A DNA stretch of 64,000 nt, taken from NCBI RefSeq assembly GCF_036226525.1, contig NZ_CP108487.1, positions 2,418,001-2,482,000 of the forward strand, written 5' to 3'. This DNA comes from Kribbella sp. NBC_01245. Lineage in GTDB: Bacteria > Actinomycetota > Actinomycetes > Propionibacteriales > Kribbellaceae. The notes under the pieces are model-generated. The model did no database searches. It saw nothing but the letters and a program-made list of their open reading frames with translations, and was not told where the DNA came from. Below are positions 8,045-17,600 of this stretch, piece by piece. A program made the position numbers and the translations under genes. The stretch's first letter is position 1; the number at the start of each line of letters is the position of its first letter.

Positions 8045-9952
8045 GTGGCTGCTGTCGAGAACCCGTCCGGATTGAACGCGCCGACCCTGGAGGACAAACC
8101 CCCCACGCTTGACACCTTGACACCCGAGATCGCGTCGGAGGTCAGCGAGGCCCTTGCCGTGCTGAATCGGGTCTTCGGTTATGACGCGTTCCGCGGCGAG
8201 CAGCAGGAGATCATCGAGCACGTGATCTCGGGCGGTGACGCCCTGGTGCTGATGCCGACGGGTGGCGGCAAATCGCTGTGCTACCAGATACCCGCGCTCG
8301 TGCGCAGTGGTGTTGGTGTCGTCATCTCGCCGTTGATCGCGTTGATGCAGGACCAGGTCGACGCTCTCACCACGGCGGGCGTTCGGGCCGGATTCCTCAA
8401 CTCCACTCAGGATTACGAGCAGCGTCGTGACGTCGAGCAGGCGTTCCTCGCCGGCGATCTCGACCTGCTCTACCTCGCGCCCGAGCGCCTTCGCGTCGAG
8501 GCGACCACCCGGTTGCTCGACCAGGGCAAGATCTCCCTGTTCGCGATCGACGAGGCGCACTGCGTTTCCCAATGGGGACACGACTTCCGGCCCGACTACC
8601 TGATGCTGTCGGAGTTGCACGAGCGCTGGCCGGATGTGCCGCGCATCGCGCTGACCGCCACGGCGACCGAGGCCACGCACGGCGAGATTGCCACCCGGCT
8701 GAACCTCGGTGACGCGAAGCACTTCGTGGCCAGCTTCGACCGGCCGAACATCCAGTACCGGATCGTCCCGAAGGGCAGCCCGCAGAAGCAGTTGCTCGAC
8801 CTGCTGCGCAACGAGCACGAGGGCGACGCCGGCATCGTCTACTGCCTCTCGCGGAACTCGGTCGAGAAGACCGCGGAATTCCTGGTGAAGAACGGCATCG
8901 CCGCTGTCCCCTACCACGCGGGCCTCGACAGCCGGACCCGCGCGAAGAACCAGTCCCGCTTCCTGCGGGAGGACGGGCTCATCGTCGTCGCGACGATCGC
9001 GTTCGGGATGGGTATCGACAAGCCCGACGTGCGATTCGTGGCCCATCTCGATCTGCCGAAGTCCGTCGAGGGCTACTACCAGGAGACGGGTCGCGCCGGG
9101 CGTGACGGACTGCCGTCCACCGCCTGGTTGGCGTACGGGCTGCAGGACGTCGTCCAGCAGCGCAAGATGATCGACACGTCCGAGGGCGACCTCGCCCATC
9201 GGCGACGGCTCAGCGCACATCTCGACGCCATGCTTGCGCTGTGCGAGACGGTCGAGTGCCGTCGCGTGCAACTGCTGAACTACTTCGGCCAATCCGCGAC
9301 ACCCTGCGGGAACTGCGACACCTGCCTCACCCCGCCGGAGTCGTGGGACGGGACCATCGCCGCGCAGAAGTTGTTGTCGACGGTCTACCGGCTGCAGCAC
9401 GAGCGGCGCCAGAAGTTCGGCGCCGGCCAGGTCATCGACATCCTGCTCGGCAAGGTCACGCCGAAGGTGACGCAGTTCAAACACGACGAGCTGAGCGTGT
9501 TCGGCATCGGGACGGAGCTGCGCGACACCGAGTGGCGCGGCGTGATCCGGCAACTGCTTGCGCGCCAGTTGCTTGCGGTAGAAGGCGATTACGGCACGTT
9601 GGTGCTCACCGAGGACAGCGCCGAAGTGCTTGGGCGCCGCCGCGAAGTGCCGCTGCGCCGGGAGCCCGAGCGCGCGAGTCGTCCGTCGCGGTCGTCGCGC
9701 AAGGCAACTCCGGCGGCGGACCTGCTGCCCGAGGCGATGCCCGTGTTCGAGCGGCTGCGCGCCTGGCGCGGCGCCGTCGCCAAGGAGCAGGGCGTCCCGG
9801 CGTACGTCATCTTCCACGACGCGACCCTGCGCCAGATCGCGACCGAGCTGCCCGACACTCTCGCCAGACTCGGCACAATCAGCGGAGTCGGCGAGAACAA
9901 GCTAGCCAAGTACGGCGAAGGCGTCCTGGAAACCCTCGCCGCCGAAGCCTGA
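8045..9952 (+). CDS. recQ: ATP-dependent DNA helicase RecQ
   Basis: RecQ unwinds DNA 3' to 5' in recombination repair and fork restart. The 635-residue protein has motif 0 ([11 protein letters not shown]), Walker A MPTGGGKS near residue 71, DEAH near residue 170, SAT-like TATATEAT, and motif [12 protein letters not shown] near residue 346. It then has the zinc-binding subdomain with CGNCDTC near residue 420, a winged-helix RQC region and a C-terminal HRDC domain ([16 protein letters not shown]). The start is a GTG. A basic linker rich in Arg and Ser separates RQC and HRDC. Family A palindrome copy 2 begins 13 bp after the stop codon. Confidence 0.95.
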   Translation: MAAVENPSGLNAPTLEDKPPTLDTLTPEIASEVSEALAVLNRVFGYDAFRGEQQEIIEHVISGGDALVLMPTGGGKSLCYQIPALVRSGVGVVISPLIALMQDQVDALTTAGVRAGFLNSTQDYEQRRDVEQAFLAGDLDLLYLAPERLRVEATTRLLDQGKISLFAIDEAHCVSQWGHDFRPDYLMLSELHERWPDVPRIALTATATEATHGEIATRLNLGDAKHFVASFDRPNIQYRIVPKGSPQKQLLDLLRNEHEGDAGIVYCLSRNSVEKTAEFLVKNGIAAVPYHAGLDSRTRAKNQSRFLREDGLIVVATIAFGMGIDKPDVRFVAHLDLPKSVEGYYQETGRAGRDGLPSTAWLAYGLQDVVQQRKMIDTSEGDLAHRRRLSAHLDAMLALCETVECRRVQLLNYFGQSATPCGNCDTCLTPPESWDGTIAAQKLLSTVYRLQHERRQKFGAGQVIDILLGKVTPKVTQFKHDELSVFGIGTELRDTEWRGVIRQLLARQLLAVEGDYGTLVLTEDSAEVLGRRREVPLRREPERASRPSRSSRKATPAADLLPEAMPVFERLRAWRGAVAKEQGVPAYVIFHDATLRQIATELPDTLARLGTISGVGENKLAKYGEGVLETLAAEA

Positions 9953-9965
9953 CCATTTCAGGGCA

Positions 9966-10073
9966 CCTGTCCTTTGCATTCATTCGTCGGAATCCGCCCT
10001 CTTCCCGCCGCCGACCTGCATAGGTAGGTGTGCCTGAGAGGGCGGATTCCGACGAATGAATGCAAAGGACAGG
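9966..10073. repeat. Long inverted repeat, family A copy 2
   Basis: The arms are 37 bp and perfectly complementary (9966-10002 and 10037-10073), containing cattcgtcggaatccgccct. The outer part cctgtccttt pairs with aaaggacagg. The loop of 34 bases has a weaker inner stem around gacctgcatagg. It lies between recQ and the MazG-like gene in the same orientation, and its last bases (acagg) form part of the ribosome site region of that gene. Confidence 0.9.
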
Positions 10074-10084
10074 AGTGTCGGCGG

Positions 10085-10417
10085 ATGGACTTTTGGGAGA
10101 TGAGCGGCCGGGCTCGTGAAGTACGGGCGTTGTATGCCGAGTTGGAGGTACGGCGTGACGGGCGAGCGTGGTCGGTCACCGAGTTGATGAATGGGTTCAC
10201 CGGTGACGTCGGGGACCTGGCCAAGCTGATCGGAGCACATACCGGTTCGCGGCCGGGACCAGTCGATTTGGCGGCCGCGCTTGGGCATGAGCTGGCGGAT
10301 TGCCTGTGGAGTGTGCTGGTGATCGCCGATGCGGTTGGCGTCGATCTCGAGCACGCATTCACGACCACGATGGACGATCTCGAACACCACGTCCGCAGCC
10401 AACTCCCGTCGGCGTAA
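10085..10417 (+). CDS. MazG-like nucleotide pyrophosphohydrolase domain protein
   Basis: The protein has 110 residues and an all-alpha MazG-like fold. The signature E-x-x-D near the middle is visible in GHELADCLWSVLVIADAVGV, followed by DLEHAFTTTMDDLEHHV. Such proteins hydrolyse nucleoside triphosphates to monophosphates and are used in nucleotide-pool cleaning. The N-terminal glutamates that usually complete the metal site are less clear. The true start is the ATG at 10085, since the frame upstream runs through palindrome A2. The GGAG ribosome site overlaps the palindrome end, so hairpin formation could hide it. Confidence 0.75.
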   Translation: MDFWEMSGRAREVRALYAELEVRRDGRAWSVTELMNGFTGDVGDLAKLIGAHTGSRPGPVDLAAALGHELADCLWSVLVIADAVGVDLEHAFTTTMDDLEHHVRSQLPSA

Positions 10418-10445
10418 CCGAACTCCCCCGTCGTACAAGTGCGTC

Positions 10446-11228
10446 TTAAGGCCGTGCGGCGGCAGCTAATGCGCGGGCGGCAGTGCAGGCCTTGGGGAGG
10501 TCGGCGGGTGTGAGGTTGGCGAGGATTTCGTCGAGGTTTGCTAGGCCAGCTTGGGTTAGGAGGGTTTTCTCGTTCGTGGTCCATTCACCGCGGGCGGAGA
10601 GGATGGCGTGGGCGGCGTACGACGTGGCGACTGTAAGGGTGGCGGCGCATTGGGCTAGGCGGCCTTGGGCGGCGTGGGCCGTGGTGGCGTAGCCGAAGGT
10701 GAGGTCGGCGAGGCTCCACCAGACAGCTGGGGCCTTCTCGCGGAGGGCTTCGGGGTACGTCGGACGTGGCGGGTCGCCGCGGAGGATCTGGTTGATCGCG
10801 AGTTCGCCGACGACGATGTAGCTGGGGATGCCGGCCAGGTGGAACATCAGGCGTTCGATCCGGAAGCGGCCTTCGCGCGCTTCGGCCAGCTCGTGCTCGA
10901 CCGAGTTGAGGTCGCGGTAGTGGATGTCGACGGGCCGCCCGTCCACCTCGAGCCAGGCGCCGCCGTTGAAGACGCCGCCTCCCCACGCTCCCAGTTCCGC
11001 GACTTCGCCGGGCCAGCCGACGTCGCGCAGGTGCCGCGGATCGAACTCGCCGCGGTAGTAGATCGAGAGATCCCAGTCGCTGTCGGGGCGATTCGTACCT
11101 TGCGCCCGCGAGCCGCCGAGCGATACGGCCTCGACACCCGGTAACTCGGCCAGGCGATCGGCCAGGCGTCCGAGAAATGCTGACTCGTCAGCGGTGTGGT
11201 CCGGCCTGTGAGAGGTTGGATCGGACAT
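10446..11228 (-). CDS. Nucleotidyltransferase-fold protein
   Basis: The protein has 260 residues from ATG 11228. The N-terminal domain has the Pol-beta-type motif GGSRAQGTNRPDSDWDLSIY, with GS and the D-x-D metal pair, and a third acidic strand near PVDIHYRDL. The C-terminal half is helical and resembles the KNTase/HEPN-like or DUF4111-type partner region. It may transfer a nucleotide to a small molecule, tRNA or protein; the substrate is unknown. Such orphans include antibiotic adenylyltransferases and MNT-type antitoxins, but no HEPN partner gene lies next to it. The longer frame to 11309 adds an unlikely leader. Confidence 0.75.
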   Translation of the reverse strand: MSDPTSHRPDHTADESAFLGRLADRLAELPGVEAVSLGGSRAQGTNRPDSDWDLSIYYRGEFDPRHLRDVGWPGEVAELGAWGGGVFNGGAWLEVDGRPVDIHYRDLNSVEHELAEAREGRFRIERLMFHLAGIPSYIVVGELAINQILRGDPPRPTYPEALREKAPAVWWSLADLTFGYATTAHAAQGRLAQCAATLTVATSYAAHAILSARGEWTTNEKTLLTQAGLANLDEILANLTPADLPKACTAARALAAAARP

Positions 11229-11307
11229 GCCCGTAATTGTTGCCGAAGGCCCACGCCTCGGCACACGATTTACGGGATGAGGTGATTCGCAGCCTGGGGA
11301 AGGATGC

Positions 11308-11721
11308 ATGGAGGATCACGAAGCACTGGCGCTCTGGGCCGCCGACTGCGCCGACCGCGTCCTCAACCTTTTCGAGCAGGTCCATCCCACTGACGACCGC
11401 CCGCGTCTCGCGATCGAGGCTGCGCGTGCTTGGGCCGCCGGGGAGATGCCGATGACCGAGGCGCGGGCCGCCGCGTTCGCCGCGCACAAGGCGGCCCGCG
11501 AGGCCGAGCATCCCGCCGCACGTTCGGCCGCACGCGCCGCCGGACATGCGGCCGCGACTGCGCATGTGGTGACACACGCGCCACACGCCGCGGCGTACGC
11601 GGCCAAGGCAGCCACCCAGGCGAGCGAAGACGAGATGGCAACGGTGGAAGAACGCGACTGGCAATACCGCCGCCTCCCCGACCACCTCCGCGCCAAAGTC
11701 TTCCCAGCCAGCACCCGCTGA
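11308..11721 (+). CDS. Imm5-like putative immunity protein
   Basis: The protein has 137 residues and is very alanine-rich and all-alpha. It has the pattern I associate with Imm5-like proteins: LALWAADCADRVLNLFEQ, DDRPRLAIEAARAWAAGE, then repeated A-A-x-A-A-H helices and a C-terminal RRLPDHLRAKVF. Members are found both beside polymorphic toxins and as orphans in actinobacteria; no toxin is visible here, so the role is unknown. The ATG is preceded by GGAAGGA. It is divergent from the nucleotidyltransferase gene, and palindrome A3 lies 30 bp after its stop. Confidence 0.7.
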   Translation: MEDHEALALWAADCADRVLNLFEQVHPTDDRPRLAIEAARAWAAGEMPMTEARAAAFAAHKAAREAEHPAARSAARAAGHAAATAHVVTHAPHAAAYAAKAATQASEDEMATVEERDWQYRRLPDHLRAKVFPASTR

Positions 11722-11750
11722 CCTCCGCACGCCCGATCGCCCGCCGGCCG

Positions 11751-11861
11751 CCTCCCACCTTGCATTCATTCGTCGGAATCCGCCCTCACAGGTCACCGGA
11801 CCCGCACAGGTTCGCGGCGGCTGAGGGCGGATTCCGACGAATGAATGCAAAGTGCGGGAGG
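11751..11861. repeat. Long inverted repeat, family A copy 3
   Basis: The core arms tgcattcattcgtcggaatc and complement enclose a loop holding cggacccgcacaggttcg. Outer bases cctcccacct pair imperfectly with agtgcgggagg. It lies between the Imm5-like gene and the convergent DUF3352 gene. With copy 2 it brackets the MazG-like, nucleotidyltransferase and Imm5-like genes. Confidence 0.88.
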
Positions 11862-11873
11862 CTGGCGCCTTTG

Positions 11874-11924
11874 GTCACAAGGGACCGATGATGCGCGACA
11901 CGCCGCGTCACAAGGGACCGATGA
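11874..11924. repeat. 18-bp direct repeat, two copies 33 bp apart
   Basis: The sequence gtcacaagggaccgatga occurs at 11874-11891 and 11907-11924 in the convergent gap 11722-12038. The rest of that gap after palindrome A3 shows no gene or terminator that I can support. Confidence 0.7.
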
Positions 11925-12038
11925 GCGGGATACCGACACGCCGGGTGGGAGACCGGCGCGGGACGGCGGGGACGCAGCAGCCGCCGGGTCCAGTGGAGGG
12001 AACCGGCGGCTGCGTGGGAATGACCTACTGGCTACGGC

Positions 12039-13919
12039 CTACTTGGCTACTACTCGGAGGGTGAATTCGGTGTCGCCGTTGGCGGTTTGGCTGCTTACCA
12101 GGCCGGCGGACTTGAGGGCTTTGAAGTCCGGGTTGTCGAGTTGGCGTGGGGCGAAACCGACCAGGGCTTCGAAGTCGACGTACGCCAGGACGATGGCGTT
12201 GTCGGTGTTCGGGACGGCCTTTTTGAAGGCTTCGCTGGCGCCTAGGCCGCCGTCCTTGAGGACCTCGTCGGCGTACGCCTGGGAGGTGGCGAGGACGAGG
12301 GTGTCGGAGTCTTGCGCCTTCACGATCGGGACGTCGACGTTGCCCTGGTTGCGGGCGATGCCGAGCAGCTTGTCGGCCACTGCGCCCGCCTTGGCGGGAT
12401 CGGTGTTGCTCTTGGCCGCGACCTTCGGACCACCCTCGCTGGACTTGTCGAGCGAGACGGCGAAGCTCTTGCCGAGCAGCACCTTGAGGTCATCGGGCAG
12501 CACCAGGCCGTACTGCTCGGAGAAGCCCCGGGCCAGTTCGGACGGGTTGAACTTGTCGCTCGAGACCTTCTGCAGCTGCGCCCAGACCTGGCCGATGAGC
12601 GAGTCGCCATCGCCGATACCAATCGCGGCCGCGGTGGTGGTCGGCAGTGTGTTGACGGCTGGGGCGGCGCCACCGGTCAGCGGCTTCTTCGTGGCGGTCG
12701 GGTCGCCGTAACCGACGCCCTTCAGCTCGACGTAGTCGCCGTCGAACCGCAGCGCCGCGGCGAAACTGCCAGAGGTGATCTTGAGATCGCCCTGCTTCAG
12801 CTCCTTGGCCGCCAGCGCCGCCATGCCCTCGCTGTCGATCCAGACCGACGCGAAGCCGGGTTCGCCGAGGTCGTCCATCGACTTCTTGAACTCGGCGTTG
12901 TTGGCGAGCGGGTTGTTCTTGCCGTCGGCAACGGCCTTGTCCGCGGCGGCCTGGTCCTCGGCCAGCAGCACGTAGTCACCGTTGAACGCCATGCCCGGCT
13001 TGTCGTCCGGGTCCTCGTCGGCGAACAGCTTCTCCAGGCCGGCCTTGGCCTTGCCCTCGTCCTTGACCTGGACGGCGACGATCGGCTCCGGGTCCTTGTC
13101 GGCACCCGGCACCGCGACTACGCCCGCGCGGTCGCCGAGCCAGGGGTCGATGTCCTTCTTGAAGTCGACGTCGGCCAGGTCGTCGCCCGACTCCTTCTTG
13201 ATGAACTCGAACAGCTTCTGGCGCAGGTCGTCGTTGTCGCTGGTGATGCCGATTTCGTTCTTGACCGACGGGAACTTCATCATGAACCGCAGCGCCGCGA
13301 CCTTCTGGCCCGCGCCCGGGTCGAGGTCTACGCGGGCATACGCGACGGCGTTGCCCGGCAGGACCGCCTCGGGCTGGTCACCGCCGCCGTTCAGCCTGCT
13401 GTACGCGAAGGCAGCACCGCCGCCCGCGACGATGAAAACGGCCAGGGCCGCGATGAGCGGGACGAGCTTGCTCCGGCGCTTCCGCGGCTCGGGCTGCCAC
13501 TGCTGCATGTGCGGGCCGCCCGGACCACCCGGGCCGAAGCCGCCCTGCTCGACCTGTCCGTACGGCGTGCCGGAAGCGCCGCCGTACTGACCCGCTCCAC
13601 CGGGCTGACCGTACTGCCCCGGACCATACTGCCCGGGCTGACCGCCGAACTGCCCCGGGCCGCCAGGCTGGCCGCCGTACTGGCCAGGCCCGCCGGGATG
13701 ACTTGGTGCGCCGTACTGGCCGGGGCCGGGTTGGCCCGGACCGCCTTGTCCGTATGGCGGTTGGCCCGCGGGCGGACCGTAGGGCCCGGGCTGAACCGGA
13801 CCGCCCGGACCGTAAGACCCAGGCTGGCCGGCAGGCGGACCATAAGGCCCGGCCTGGTTGGCACCGGGATACCCCGGGCCGGGTTGGCCGCCGTACGGCG
13901 GGTTGGTGTGGTCAGACAT
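12039..13919 (-). CDS. DUF3352 membrane-anchored protein
   Basis: The protein has 626 residues. The first 145 are a disordered Pro/Gly/Gln-rich cytoplasmic tail with repeated PYGPPAGQP- and GQPGQYG-like units. A basic RKRRSK anchor and one transmembrane helix (LVPLIAALAVFIVAGGGAAF) follow. The remainder is an extracytoplasmic DUF3352 domain beginning with AVLPGNAVAYARVDLDPGAGQ. The family resembles a tandem repeated sensor-like fold, and its function is unknown. It is common in actinobacteria. The nearest upstream neighbour is another membrane protein in the same direction, 44 bp away, so they may be cotranscribed. Confidence 0.85.
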   Translation of the reverse strand: MSDHTNPPYGGQPGPGYPGANQAGPYGPPAGQPGSYGPGGPVQPGPYGPPAGQPPYGQGGPGQPGPGQYGAPSHPGGPGQYGGQPGGPGQFGGQPGQYGPGQYGQPGGAGQYGGASGTPYGQVEQGGFGPGGPGGPHMQQWQPEPRKRRSKLVPLIAALAVFIVAGGGAAFAYSRLNGGGDQPEAVLPGNAVAYARVDLDPGAGQKVAALRFMMKFPSVKNEIGITSDNDDLRQKLFEFIKKESGDDLADVDFKKDIDPWLGDRAGVVAVPGADKDPEPIVAVQVKDEGKAKAGLEKLFADEDPDDKPGMAFNGDYVLLAEDQAAADKAVADGKNNPLANNAEFKKSMDDLGEPGFASVWIDSEGMAALAAKELKQGDLKITSGSFAAALRFDGDYVELKGVGYGDPTATKKPLTGGAAPAVNTLPTTTAAAIGIGDGDSLIGQVWAQLQKVSSDKFNPSELARGFSEQYGLVLPDDLKVLLGKSFAVSLDKSSEGGPKVAAKSNTDPAKAGAVADKLLGIARNQGNVDVPIVKAQDSDTLVLATSQAYADEVLKDGGLGASEAFKKAVPNTDNAIVLAYVDFEALVGFAPRQLDNPDFKALKSAGLVSSQTANGDTEFTLRVVAK

Positions 13920-13963
13920 CGAGCCCCCTCGGATCGTCCGGCCGATCGCCGGGCCGGGTCAGG

Positions 13964-14587
13964 TTAGTGCATCCACGGCGTCTGCTCGGACGCAGGTGAG
14001 GCCGGTCCGGTTGCAGCCGCGGGCGGATCATTCCGCCAGGTCGTGGCCGCGATAACGGCGGCGACCAGAGCTGCCCCGACGATCCAGGATGCGAGGGGGG
14101 TCCAGCCATGCAGTTCGAGCGGTGCCGGCAGGAGGTCGCCTGGTTTGGCCGCCTCCAGCCTGGGGTCCAGCGGATCATGGCCGAGGAGCATACCGACGCC
14201 CCAGGCCACGCCGGAGCCGAGCGCTGAGCCGGCGACGACGATCGCGACCGCCCAGGGGCCATAGCGGTGCAACCACCAGAACAAGGCGCCGCCGATCACC
14301 AGGCCGGCGATGAATCCGATCGCGGTGAAGGTGCCGTCGGGGCCGAAGACCCGGGTCATCTCCTCCTCCCCCAGCGAGCCGCCATCAGCGTCGACCGAGT
14401 AGCGGGCGAGCGGTGCGTACTGCTGCCAGACCCAGCCGCCGATCGCGCCCACCACCAGAAAGACCGCGACGGTGACACTCAAGGCGCGGGCCCACGGCAA
14501 TGAGGGCTCAGGGGCGACGGCCGGCTGGTAATAGGGCTGCGGATACGGCTGGGGATACTGACTCACCTCGCCAGTGTGACCCATCAC
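13964..14587 (-). CDS. Four-helix membrane protein, DUF2567-like
   Basis: The protein has about 207 residues. A short Pro/Tyr/Gln-rich N-terminus precedes a first membrane helix (ALSVTVAVFLVVGAIGGWVW). After an external loop with the EEEMTRVFGPDG region come three more helices, near FIAGLVIGGALFWWL, WAVAIVVAGSALGSGVAW and LASWIVGAALVAAVIAAT. The layout resembles the DUF2567 family of actinobacterial membrane proteins, with unknown function. The start is uncertain: a GTG at 14587, ATG at 14584, and an internal GTG giving MSQYPQPYPQ are all possible. It ends 44 bp before the DUF3352 gene. Confidence 0.65.
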   Translation of the reverse strand: MMGHTGEVSQYPQPYPQPYYQPAVAPEPSLPWARALSVTVAVFLVVGAIGGWVWQQYAPLARYSVDADGGSLGEEEMTRVFGPDGTFTAIGFIAGLVIGGALFWWLHRYGPWAVAIVVAGSALGSGVAWGVGMLLGHDPLDPRLEAAKPGDLLPAPLELHGWTPLASWIVGAALVAAVIAATTWRNDPPAAATGPASPASEQTPWMH

Positions 14588-14612
14588 CTGAGGCCTCCCC
14601 GAAGAAGCCCCA

Positions 14613-17600
14613 TCAGCTGGCCAGGCAATGCGGACCGAGCAACGCCTTGAGATCCGCCATCAGCGAAGGCGTCGGCGTGACCCGGAACCGGTCGCCGATC
14701 CGCATCACCGTCGTCTTCTGCCGGGCCTGTAGGCGCAACTGCACCTCGGTCATCCCCGGGTGGGCCGACAGCACCTCGCGCAACTGCTCGACCACCGGCG
14801 GCGTACACCGGTTGACCGGCATCGAGATGACCACCGGACCGGACGGCCCCTCGGTCAGGTCGGGCACGGTGACGTCGGAGCCACTCAGCTCGACCCGGTC
14901 GTCGCGGCGCCGGATCCGGCCCTTCATCAAGATGATCGCGTCGTTGACCAGCACATGCGCGGCGAGCTGGTACGCCGAGGAGAACATCATCACCTCGATC
15001 GAACCTTCCAGGTCCTCCAGCGTGACGATCGCGTAGATATCGCCGCGTTTGTTGACCTTTCGCTGCACCGAGGTGACCAGACCGCCGATCGTGACCTGAG
15101 TCCCGTCGGGGCGCTCCTCGTCCGCGAGCAGCTGGCCGATCGTGCAGTCGGTGCCGTTGGTGAGCACGTGCTCGACGCCGAACAGCGGGTGGTCCGAGAC
15201 GTACAGACCGAGCATGTCCCGCTCATGCGCGAGCTTGGTGGCCTTGTCCCACTCCTCGATCTCGGGCACCGTCACGGTCAGCCGGCTGCCGCCCTCACCG
15301 CTGTCGTCATCGCCCATGCTGAACAGGTCGAACTGCCCGTGCGCCTCGTTGCGTTTGAGGTCGATGGCCTCGTCGACCGCCTGCTCGTGCACGGCGACGA
15401 CGGCCCGGCGGGCGTGGTTCATCGAGTCGAACGAGCCCGCCTTCGCCAGCGACTCGATGACGCGCTTGTTGCAGACCGGCAGCGGCACCTTGTCGATGAA
15501 GTCCACGAAATCGGTGAACCGGCCCTCGGACTCACGCGCCGACACGATCTCGGCCACCACGTTGACGCCGACGTTGCGGATCCCGGACAGGCCGAAGCGG
15601 ATGTCGGTCCCGACCGGGGTGAAGTTGGAGTCGGACTCGTTGACGTCGGGCGGCAGCACCTTGATGCCCATCCGGCGGCATTCGTTCAGGTAGATGGCCA
15701 TCTTGTCCTTGTCGTCCTTGACGGACGTCAGCACAGCGGCCATGTACTCCGCGGGGTAGTTCGCCTTCAGGTAGGCGGTCCAGTACGAAACCAGACCGTA
15801 CGCCGCGGAGTGCGCCTTGTTGAACGCGTAGTCGGAGAAGGGCACCAGGACATCCCAGAGCGCCTTGATCGACTTCTCGGAGAACCCGTTCGCCTTCATG
15901 CCCTCGGAGAACCCGACGTACTCCGCGTCGAGCACCTCGCGCTTCTTCTTACCCATCGCCCGGCGGAGCAGATCCGCTTTACCCAGCGTGTAGCCGCCGA
16001 GTTTCTGCGCGATCTCCATCACCTGCTCCTGATACACGATCAGGCCGTACGTCGTGCCGAGAATGGGCTCCAGCGCTACCGCGAGCTCGTCGTGTGGGTA
16101 GCTGATCTCCTGCTGGTTGTTCTTCCTCAGCGCGTAGTTGGTGTGCGAGTTCGCACCCATGGGACCTGGCCGGTAGAGCGCGCCGACGGCGGAGATGTCC
16201 TCGAAGTTGTCGGGTTTCATCAACCGCAGCAGCGCCCGCATCGGGCCGCCGTCGAACTGGAAGACCCCGAGCGTGTCACCGCGGCCGAGCAGCTCATAGG
16301 TCTTGGCGTCGTCAAGGGTCTCGCCGAGCGCGTCGAGGTCGAGCTCGATGCCGTGCGCCGCTTCCACGTTCTTGACGGCGTCGTCCATGATCGTCAGGTT
16401 GCGCAGACCCAGGAAGTCCATCTTGACCAGGCCGAGCGTCTCGCAGCTCGGGTAGTCGAACTGGGTGATGATCTGGCCGTCCTGCTCGCGGCGCATGATC
16501 GGGATCAGGTCGATCAGCGGCTCGCTGGACATGATCACGCCGGCCGCGTGCACACCCCACTGGCGCTTCAGGTTCTCCAGGCCGCGGGCGGTGTCGACGA
16601 TCTTGCGCACATCGGCGTCGGACTCGTAGAGCGCGCGGAACTCGGTCGCCTCGCTGTACCGCTTGTGCGCGGAGTCGAAGATGCCGGACAACGGGATGTC
16701 CTTGCCCATCACCGCGGGCGGCATCGCCTTGGTGATCCGGTCACCCATCGCGAACGGATAGTCCAGCACCCGGCCGGCATCCTTGATCGCCTGCTTGGCC
16801 TTGATCGTGCCGTAGGTGACGATCATCGCGACCCGGTCGTCGCCGTACTTCTCGGTGACGTAGCGGATCACCTCGGGGCGGCGACGGTCGTCGAAGTCGA
16901 TATCGAAGTCGGGCATCGACATGCGCTCCGGGTTCAGGAAGCGCTCGAAGATCAGACCGTGCCGGAGCGGGTCGAGGTCGGTGATGCGCATCGCGTAGGC
17001 GCACATCGAACCGGCACCGGAACCACGGCCCGGGCCGACCCGGATGCCCTGGTCCTTGGCCCAGTTGATGAAGTCGGCGACGACGAGGAAGTACCCCGCG
17101 TAGCCCTTCGAGACAATGACCTCGATCTCGTACTCGGCTTGCTTGCGGACGTGGTCCGGCACGCCGGCCGGGTAGCGCTTGTGCAGGCCGGTCTCCACCT
17201 CGGAGACGAACCAGGACTCCTCGTTGTGACCCTCCGGGCAGGGGAAGCGCGGCATGAACCGGCCCTCCCCCTCGGTGAAGGTGACGTTGCAGCGCTCGGC
17301 GATCAGCAGCGTGTTGTCACAGGCCTCGGGATGATCGCGGAACAGCTCGCGCATCGCGTCGGCGGGCTTCAGGTAGAACTCGTCCGCGTCGAACTTGAAC
17401 CGCTTCGGGTCGGACAGCGTCGAGCCGGACTGCACGCACAGCAGGGCCGCGTGCGCGACCGAGTCACCCGGGTGCGTGTAGTGCAGGTCGTTGGTCGCGA
17501 GCAGCGGCAGGCCGAGGTCCTTCGCGAGCTTCAGCAGGTCGGTCTGGACGACTTTCTCCACCGGCAGCCCGTGGTCCATCAGCTCGCAGTAGAAGTTCTC

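Noticed and set aside
7985..9817. Long open frame of 610 codons opposite recQ
   Set aside because: Antisense shadow; the recQ motifs on the plus strand are complete.
9958..10584. Open frames through the family A palindromes encoding peptides like HSFVGIRPL and GRIPTNECK at five loci
   Set aside because: The repeated peptides appear on both strands because the DNA is palindromic. They have no ribosome sites and the frames differ between copies, so they are DNA repeats and not genes.
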